Assembly (NCBI RefSeq): GCF_003337485.1
Contig: NZ_QPJJ01000017.1
Span: 1 to 64,000, forward strand
Length of the DNA: 64,000 bases
Direction: 5' to 3'
Source of the DNA: Saliterribacillus persicus
GTDB taxonomy: Bacteria; Bacillota; Bacilli; Bacillales; Amphibacillaceae
Part shown: positions 59,150 to 64,000 of the stretch, one piece after another
Layout: every line of letters starts with the position of its first letter
Position numbering within the stretch: position 1 is the first letter of the stretch
Notes under the pieces: generated by a model
Seen by the model: only the letters and a program-made list of their open reading frames with translations
The model's database searches: none
Told to the model about the DNA's origin: nothing
Made by a program: the position numbers and the translations under genes

Positions 59150-61582
59150 TTACTTAGGTACTACCTCAAAGTTACCGTCTTTATCAAGGTCAATCGTTAT
59201 TGTTTGTCCCTTAGTAATTTCTTCTGTCAGTAGAGATTCTGATAATAAGTCCTCTACATTTTTCTGAATAGCACGACGGAGTGGTCTTGCACCGTATTCC
59301 GGATCGAAGCCATCTTTCGCTATTTTTTCTATGGCTTTTTCAGATAAGGTGAAATCAATATCTTGTTCTTTTAATCGTTTTTCTAAATCTTTTGCCATAA
59401 ATTCAACAATATATTTCATATGCTTTTTCTCTAGGGAGTGGAACACAATAATTTCATCAATACGATTTAGGAATTCTGGGCGGAAGGACTTTTTCAATTC
59501 TCCCATTACTTTTGATCGCATATCCTGATAATCCTGTTCTTCATCTCCTAGACTAAATCCAACATATTTATTACGTTTTAACTCACTAGCTCCTACGTTA
59601 GAGGTCATGATTAAAACGGTATTACGAAAATCAATCACACGGCCTTTAGAGTCTGTTAATCTTCCATCCTCTAACACTTGAAGTAAGATATTAAATACTT
59701 CTGGATGTGCCTTTTCGACTTCATCGAGTAAGACTACAGAATATGGTTTACGACGTACCTTCTCTGTTAATTGTCCACCTTCTTCATAACCCACATAACC
59801 AGGGGGAGAACCAACCAGACGAGAAGTAGCATGTCTTTCCATATATTCAGACATATCTATTCGAATCATCGCTTCCTCATCACCAAACATCGATTCGGCT
59901 AAAGCTCTTGCCAATTCTGTTTTACCAACACCCGTTGGACCAAGGAAAATAAAGGAACCTATCGGACGCTTCGGATCCTTTAACCCAGCGCGAGCACGAC
60001 GAATTGCTTTCGATACAGATTTTACTGCTTCCTCTTGTCCAACTAGGCGTCCATGTAAAATATTTTCCATATTTAATAAACGATCGCTCTCATCCTTAGT
60101 TAAGGCTGAAACGGGAACACCGGTCCATGTGGAAACTACCTCTGCAATATCTTCTACTACAACTTCTGAGTTCTCTTGTCCTTGCTTTTCTCTCCATTTA
60201 GAAGCTGTTTCATCTAATTCCTCACGCAAGCGTTGTTCAGAATCTCTTAGGGATGCTGCTTTTTCAAACTCTTGGCTTTGGACGGCTGCATCTTTTTCTT
60301 TTTTCACTTCTTCTAACTTTTGCTCCAGCTCTTTTAAATTTGGTGGAGCTGTATACGAACGAAGGCGCACTTTAGAAGCTGCCTCATCTATTAAATCAAT
60401 CGCTTTGTCTGGTAAAAATCGATCGGTAATATAACGATCAGATAACTTAGAAGCAGCTTCAATCGCTTCATCTGTAATCGTTACACGGTGGTGAGCTTCG
60501 TATCGATCTCGTAAGCCTTTTAAAATAAGGATGGATTCTTCCATCGTAGGCTCATTTACTTGAATGGGCTGGAATCTACGTTCTAATGCTGCATCTTTTT
60601 CAATGTATTTTCTATATTCATCTAAGGTTGTTGCACCTATACATTGCAACTCACCGCGGGCAAGCGATGGTTTTAAAATATTAGAAGCGTCAATGGCCCC
60701 TTCGGCCCCACCTGCGCCAATTAATGTATGCAATTCATCAATAAATAAGATGACATTTCCTGCTTGACGAATTTCTTCCATCACTTTTTTCAAACGATCT
60801 TCAAACTCGCCTCGATATTTAGTTCCAGCTACTACTGTACCCATATCAAGTGTCATTACGCGTTTTTCTCTTAAAATTTCGGGCACTTCATTATCAATAA
60901 TTTGCTGCGCTAAGCCTTCAGCAACAGCCGTTTTACCAACACCTGGCTCACCAATTAATACAGGATTATTTTTAGTACGTCTGCTTAATACCTGTATCAC
61001 ACGTTCAATTTCTTTCTCTCGCCCAATAACAGGATCAATATTTCCTTCTTTCGCTATTGCAGTTAAATCACGAGCAAGTGAATCTAATGTAGGGGTATTA
61101 GCTGCTGTATTTTGACCGCCTCGGCCATTTTGCCCTGCGTTTGACTCATTATTCCCTAAAAGCTGTAATACCTGCTGACGCGCTTTATTTAAGCTTACAC
61201 CTAAGTTATTTAATACACGAGCCGCTACACCTTCACCTTCTCTAATTAAACCTAAGAGGATATGCTCTGTACCGACATAGGAATGCCCTAGCTTTCTTGC
61301 TTCATCCATCGATAGCTCAATTACCTTTTTAGCTCTTGGTGTATAGTGGATCGTTTGAGAAGCTTTATTTCCCTTCCCTATTAAACCTTCAACTTCTTCC
61401 TGTATTTTTTCCGTACCAAGTCCCAGTGCCTGTAAAGCTTTTGCTGCAATACCTTCTCCTTCACTGACTAACCCTAGTAAAATATGTTCCGTTCCAATAT
61501 TATTATGTCCAAGTCGGACTGCTTCTTCTTGAGATAATGCTAAGACCTTCTGTGCTCTTTCTGTAAATCGTCCAAAAATCAT
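59150..61582 (-). CDS. clpC: ATP-dependent Clp protease ATPase subunit ClpC
   Basis: ClpC, 810 residues, Hsp100 unfoldase. Two Clp-N repeats (about 1-145, [20 protein letters not shown]), AAA1 with GEPGVGKTA (about 208), a middle domain with UVR-like helix (about 415-460), AAA2 with GPTGVGKTE (about 545) and a C-terminal domain. Works with adaptors MecA and McsB to degrade or refold proteins, including arginine-phosphorylated ones, with ClpP. Last gene of the CtsR operon. Confidence 0.98.
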   Translation of the reverse strand: MIFGRFTERAQKVLALSQEEAVRLGHNNIGTEHILLGLVSEGEGIAAKALQALGLGTEKIQEEVEGLIGKGNKASQTIHYTPRAKKVIELSMDEARKLGHSYVGTEHILLGLIREGEGVAARVLNNLGVSLNKARQQVLQLLGNNESNAGQNGRGGQNTAANTPTLDSLARDLTAIAKEGNIDPVIGREKEIERVIQVLSRRTKNNPVLIGEPGVGKTAVAEGLAQQIIDNEVPEILREKRVMTLDMGTVVAGTKYRGEFEDRLKKVMEEIRQAGNVILFIDELHTLIGAGGAEGAIDASNILKPSLARGELQCIGATTLDEYRKYIEKDAALERRFQPIQVNEPTMEESILILKGLRDRYEAHHRVTITDEAIEAASKLSDRYITDRFLPDKAIDLIDEAASKVRLRSYTAPPNLKELEQKLEEVKKEKDAAVQSQEFEKAASLRDSEQRLREELDETASKWREKQGQENSEVVVEDIAEVVSTWTGVPVSALTKDESDRLLNMENILHGRLVGQEEAVKSVSKAIRRARAGLKDPKRPIGSFIFLGPTGVGKTELARALAESMFGDEEAMIRIDMSEYMERHATSRLVGSPPGYVGYEEGGQLTEKVRRKPYSVVLLDEVEKAHPEVFNILLQVLEDGRLTDSKGRVIDFRNTVLIMTSNVGASELKRNKYVGFSLGDEEQDYQDMRSKVMGELKKSFRPEFLNRIDEIIVFHSLEKKHMKYIVEFMAKDLEKRLKEQDIDFTLSEKAIEKIAKDGFDPEYGARPLRRAIQKNVEDLLSESLLTEEITKGQTITIDLDKDGNFEVVPK

Positions 61583-61601
61583 CCGTATTCCTCCTTGCGA
61601 T

Positions 61602-62666
61602 TTAGTCTTCCAACTTTAATCTTTCACGAATTAGACTTGCTCTAAACACGTCTCTTTCTTGAGGGTGCAAAGTTTTTTTAGCATACTGTTGTAAAAAGGC
61701 GGGTTGGGTAAGCACCATTAATTCATTTAAGATTGATTTAGAAATATCTTTAATCATCCCCAAATCAATTCCTAGTTGAACATCTGATAAACATTGTGCC
61801 GTTTCTTTCGATTCGATTAATCTACTATACCTTAATACCCCATATGACCTAAAAATGCGATTTTCTAATTCGATTTCTGACTCTTGTAAAAGTAATTCTC
61901 TTGCATATCTCTCTTGCTCAATCAGTTTATGCACCACACTTTTCAAGTCATCAATGATGTCATCTTCTGATCTACCCAATGTAACTTGATTGGAGATTTG
62001 AAAGATATTACCGATTGCTTCACTACCCTCTCCGTATAATCCTCTTACCACTAGTCCTAATTGGTTAATTGCTGGTATCATGCGATTGATCTTTCTCGTG
62101 ATAGCTAAGGCTGGTAAATGCATCATTACTGAGGCACGCATTCCTGTTCCAACATTGGTTGGACAAGTAGTAAGGTAGCCTTGCTCTTCATCAAAGGCAA
62201 AGTCTATCTTTTCTTCTAACCAATCATCAATTTTAAAAGCTTCTTCTAACGCCTTCTCTAATTGAAATCCAGGTAAATATAATTGCACTCTAAAATGATC
62301 CTCTTCATTTACCATGATAGAAACCTGTTCACTATTAGAGATAAGAACAGCACCTTGTTTTGTTTTATCAGCAAGGTGTGGACTAATGAGGTGTTTTTCG
62401 ACGAGAATTCTTTTTTCTAAAGCCTTCAAAGACTCCATTTTTATAAGCTCAAAATCTTGATACTGCTCAAAGGATTGTTCATTAAAATCTTTTTCTACTT
62501 CATCAATTACTTCCTTTAATTTTTCTTCTTCAGCAACTAAAGGAAACGGGATTTTTTCTAAATTGCGCGCCAATCGAATTCGACTGCTCATTACAATATC
62601 ACTATCTGGACCTTCATCTTTCATCCACGGACTAATTGCTTCTTGAATAAATTGTTCCAAGCCCAT
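61602..62666 (-). CDS. mcsB: protein arginine kinase McsB
   Basis: McsB, 354 residues, a phosphagen-kinase fold enzyme that marks proteins with phosphoarginine for Clp[21 protein letters not shown] (ATP-binding), [20 protein letters not shown] and the C-terminal [16 protein letters not shown] are the family landmarks. It starts two bases before the mcsA stop region (two-base gap) and needs McsA as activator. Confidence 0.96.
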   Translation of the reverse strand: MGLEQFIQEAISPWMKDEGPDSDIVMSSRIRLARNLEKIPFPLVAEEEKLKEVIDEVEKDFNEQSFEQYQDFELIKMESLKALEKRILVEKHLISPHLADKTKQGAVLISNSEQVSIMVNEEDHFRVQLYLPGFQLEKALEEAFKIDDWLEEKIDFAFDEEQGYLTTCPTNVGTGMRASVMMHLPALAITRKINRMIPAINQLGLVVRGLYGEGSEAIGNIFQISNQVTLGRSEDDIIDDLKSVVHKLIEQERYARELLLQESEIELENRIFRSYGVLRYSRLIESKETAQCLSDVQLGIDLGMIKDISKSILNELMVLTQPAFLQQYAKKTLHPQERDVFRASLIRERLKLED

Positions 62667-62668
62667 GT

Positions 62669-63211
62669 CTATTCTCCCTCCCCTTCTTGGTTATGGGATT
62701 TTTCAATGGCTTTAATTTTATCTCTCACCATTGCTGCTTCTTCAAACTCTTCTTTCTCAATGTGAGCTTTTAACTTTTCTTTTAATTGATCGACTTTCTT
62801 TTTTTGATATAACGCTGAGCTAGTTCGTTTAGGTACTTTCCCATCATGTTTCGTATTTCCGCTATGCACTCGTCTAAAAATCGGGTTTAAATGTTTTGAA
62901 AAGGTATCATAGCAGGACGCACATCCAAACTTACCGATTCTAGTAAAATCTTGATAAGTCATTCCGCACTTTTCGCATTTTAATTGTTCTTTGCGGTAAG
63001 TATCCATTGCCGCTTGATTAGGGTAAGATGCCGAGTCAAAATTAAACAACCCTGAAAGAAGATCGTGTAAAGAATAAGCCTCTTCTTCATTATTTACATA
63101 TCCTTTTTCTTTGGCACACTTTTCACATACATGAATTTCAGTTTTTTCTCCATTTATTACTTTGGCAAAATGCAAGGTTGCCACGTTCTCATTGCATTCT
63201 TGACATTCCAT
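62669..63211 (-). CDS. mcsA: McsB activator McsA (zinc-finger/UVR protein)
   Basis: 180 residues with two CxxC-CxxC modules (CQEC...CEKC near 3-33 and CEKCGMTY...GCASCYD near 80-105) and a C-terminal UVR motif ([20 protein letters not shown]). It activates McsB and modulates CtsR. ATG has GGGAGGTGG eight bases upstream; an earlier in-frame start within ctsR is rejected. Confidence 0.94.
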   Translation of the reverse strand: MECQECNENVATLHFAKVINGEKTEIHVCEKCAKEKGYVNNEEEAYSLHDLLSGLFNFDSASYPNQAAMDTYRKEQLKCEKCGMTYQDFTRIGKFGCASCYDTFSKHLNPIFRRVHSGNTKHDGKVPKRTSSALYQKKKVDQLKEKLKAHIEKEEFEEAAMVRDKIKAIEKSHNQEGEGE

Positions 63212-63224
63212 ACACTCCACCTCC

Positions 63225-63689
63225 CTATAATTCATATTTTAATGTGGATAGCATAGCTGTAAGAATTCTGGCTCTTAGCTCATCACGAGCTGGTAATGGT
63301 AATGTTAATGTATTACGATCTATAGCACTTATGAATAGTTTTGCTTCTCTTTTTGTTACTATCTTTTCGTCCATCATTCTTTCTAGAATATCAATTGTTG
63401 CCTGTTGACTAATTCTTGGTTGAATCATCGTAATAATTTCATCAATAAGCGCTGCTTTGTCATTATTTGTGACGCGACTTATACGAATATATCCGCCACC
63501 TCCACGTTTACTTTCAACAATGTACCCTTTTTCAGTAGTAAATCGTGTGTTGATTACATAATTAATCTGGGAGGGGACACACTCAAATCGACTCGCTATT
63601 TCACTACGCTTAATCTCTATAATTTGCTCTTGATCATTTTTAATTACAGTTTTGAGATAGGCTTCAATAATGTCTGAAATATTACGCAT
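63225..63689 (-). CDS. ctsR: transcriptional repressor CtsR
   Basis: CtsR, 154 residues, class III heat-shock repressor. RNISDIIEAYLKTVI at the start, the winged helix with SRFECVPSQINYVINTRF, the wing/thermosensor loop ESKRGGGGYIRI, and LFISAIDRNTL near the end. It represses this operon and clpP/clpE. GGAGGAGGAAG precedes ATG, and its operator overlaps the promoter just upstream. Confidence 0.97.
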   Translation of the reverse strand: MRNISDIIEAYLKTVIKNDQEQIIEIKRSEIASRFECVPSQINYVINTRFTTEKGYIVESKRGGGGYIRISRVTNNDKAALIDEIITMIQPRISQQATIDILERMMDEKIVTKREAKLFISAIDRNTLTLPLPARDELRARILTAMLSTLKYEL

Positions 63690-63708
63690 CTTCCTCCTCC
63701 TATCTGAC

Positions 63709-63725
63709 TTTGACTATATTTGACT
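63709..63725 (-). promoter_or_regulatory. CtsR operator (heptad repeat)
   Basis: AGTCAAATATAGTCAAA on the minus strand matches the CtsR consensus (RGTCAAANANRGTCAAA). It lies just downstream of the -10, so bound CtsR blocks the operon. A third partial heptad, GTCA, follows. Confidence 0.92.
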
Positions 63726-63733
63726 TTAAGTTT

Positions 63734-63761
63734 ATTATACCCCACCTTCAACATGATGCAA
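63734..63761 (-). promoter_or_regulatory. sigma-A promoter of the ctsR operon
   Basis: TTGCAT at 63761-63756, a 16-bp spacer and a consensus TATAAT at 63739-63734. Confidence 0.75.
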
Positions 63762-63784
63762 CCAATAAGTATTTTAAGAAAACT

Positions 63785-63804
63785 AAAAATTCTTATAAAG
63801 AATT
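63785..63804 (-). terminator. short terminator of the window-edge gene
   Basis: AATTCTT/AAGAATT with a three-base loop and a T run on the minus strand. The hairpin overlaps the stop codon of the small frame upstream. Confidence 0.5.
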
Positions 63805-63991
63805 ACATCCTAAAATTAATTTTTTGAATATCTTTTTGGTCTGCTAACCAATTATAGATTTTTTCCTTATCTTTTAACTCAATAGAATCAATATGCACAA
63901 TTAAGTTTCTAGAAATACCATAATTTTGTTTAAATTCAATTTCTCGAATATTCAAATCGAAACTATGGATTTCTGTCATAAAAGTAGTCAT
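63803..63991 (-). CDS. small hypothetical protein, possibly cut by the window edge
   Basis: A frame of 62 codons from an ATG at 63991, open to the window edge, so the real start may lie outside. The product is soluble, with alternating strands and helices (IREIEFKQNYG, LIVHIDSIELKDKEKIYNWL). No family recognised. Only nine bases precede this ATG in the window and no ribosome site is seen. The terminator at its end supports it being transcribed. Confidence 0.5.
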   Translation of the reverse strand: MTTFMTEIHSFDLNIREIEFKQNYGISRNLIVHIDSIELKDKEKIYNWLADQKDIQKINFRM

Positions 63992-64000
63992 GTTCCATGT

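Overview
The window comes from a low-GC, spore-forming member of the Bacillaceae. Gene order, protein sequences and leader RNAs match the ribosomal protein supercluster of Bacillus and its halotolerant relatives (Oceanobacillus/Virgibacillus-like). The evidence is the run ctsR-mcsA-mcsB-clpC-radA-disA-yacL-ispD-ispF-gltX-cysE-cysS-mrnC-rlmB-rae1-sigH-rpmGB-secE-nusG, then the L11/L1, L10/L7, rpoBC, str, S10, spc and alpha clusters, and the sporulation genes cwlD, gerD, kbaA and pdaB. I cannot name the species. Almost every core gene lies on the minus strand, so the biological reading direction runs from 64000 down to 1.

In transcription order: positions 63800-59100 hold the CtsR heat-shock operon with a clear CtsR operator. 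Positions 59000-54000 hold radA, disA, yacL, ispD and ispF. Positions 54050-48300 hold gltX, a cysteine T-box, cysE-cysS, and the RNA-maturation genes mrnC, rlmB and rae1. Positions 48400-43000 hold sigH, rpmGB-secE-nusG, rplK-rplA (each preceded by a near-identical 28-nt hairpin motif), rplJ-rplL behind an L10 leader, and rsmC. Positions 43050-30300 hold rpoB, rpoC, rplGB, rpsL, rpsG, fusA and tuf. Positions 30100-15650 hold the S10-spc-alpha superoperon, from which the usual map gene is missing between adk and the KOW-protein gene. Positions 15300-11000 hold the EcfA1A2T transporter module, truA and rplM-rpsI.

Positions 10600-4960 are accessory DNA in place of the ybaJ-ybaK genes I remember from B. 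subtilis. This part is visibly AT-rich from about 10950 to 7080. It holds a Ser/Thr protein kinase, an orphan TIM-barrel-like protein, a convergent nuclease/winged-helix-like protein that shares a terminator with them, a possible 41-codon gene, a small membrane protein, and a flavin monooxygenase/flavin reductase pair. The kinase/barrel/nuclease-like set is the best candidate here for an undescribed system.

Positions 4900-300 hold cwlD, salA, gerD, kbaA, pdaB and a small conserved gene. The window then enters the tandem promoters and leader of an rRNA operon. Its first dozen bases are the 5' end of 16S rRNA on the minus strand.

Functionally the window is the growth core of the cell (transcription, translation, secretion, Cys/Glu tRNA charging, protein quality control, c-di-AMP synthesis) next to sporulation and germination genes. 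Start codons were chosen from ribosome binding sites and family lengths. TTG and GTG starts are common (rpoB, rpoC, adk, radA, salA, rplK, secE, rpsI, rpsC, kbaA, yacL).
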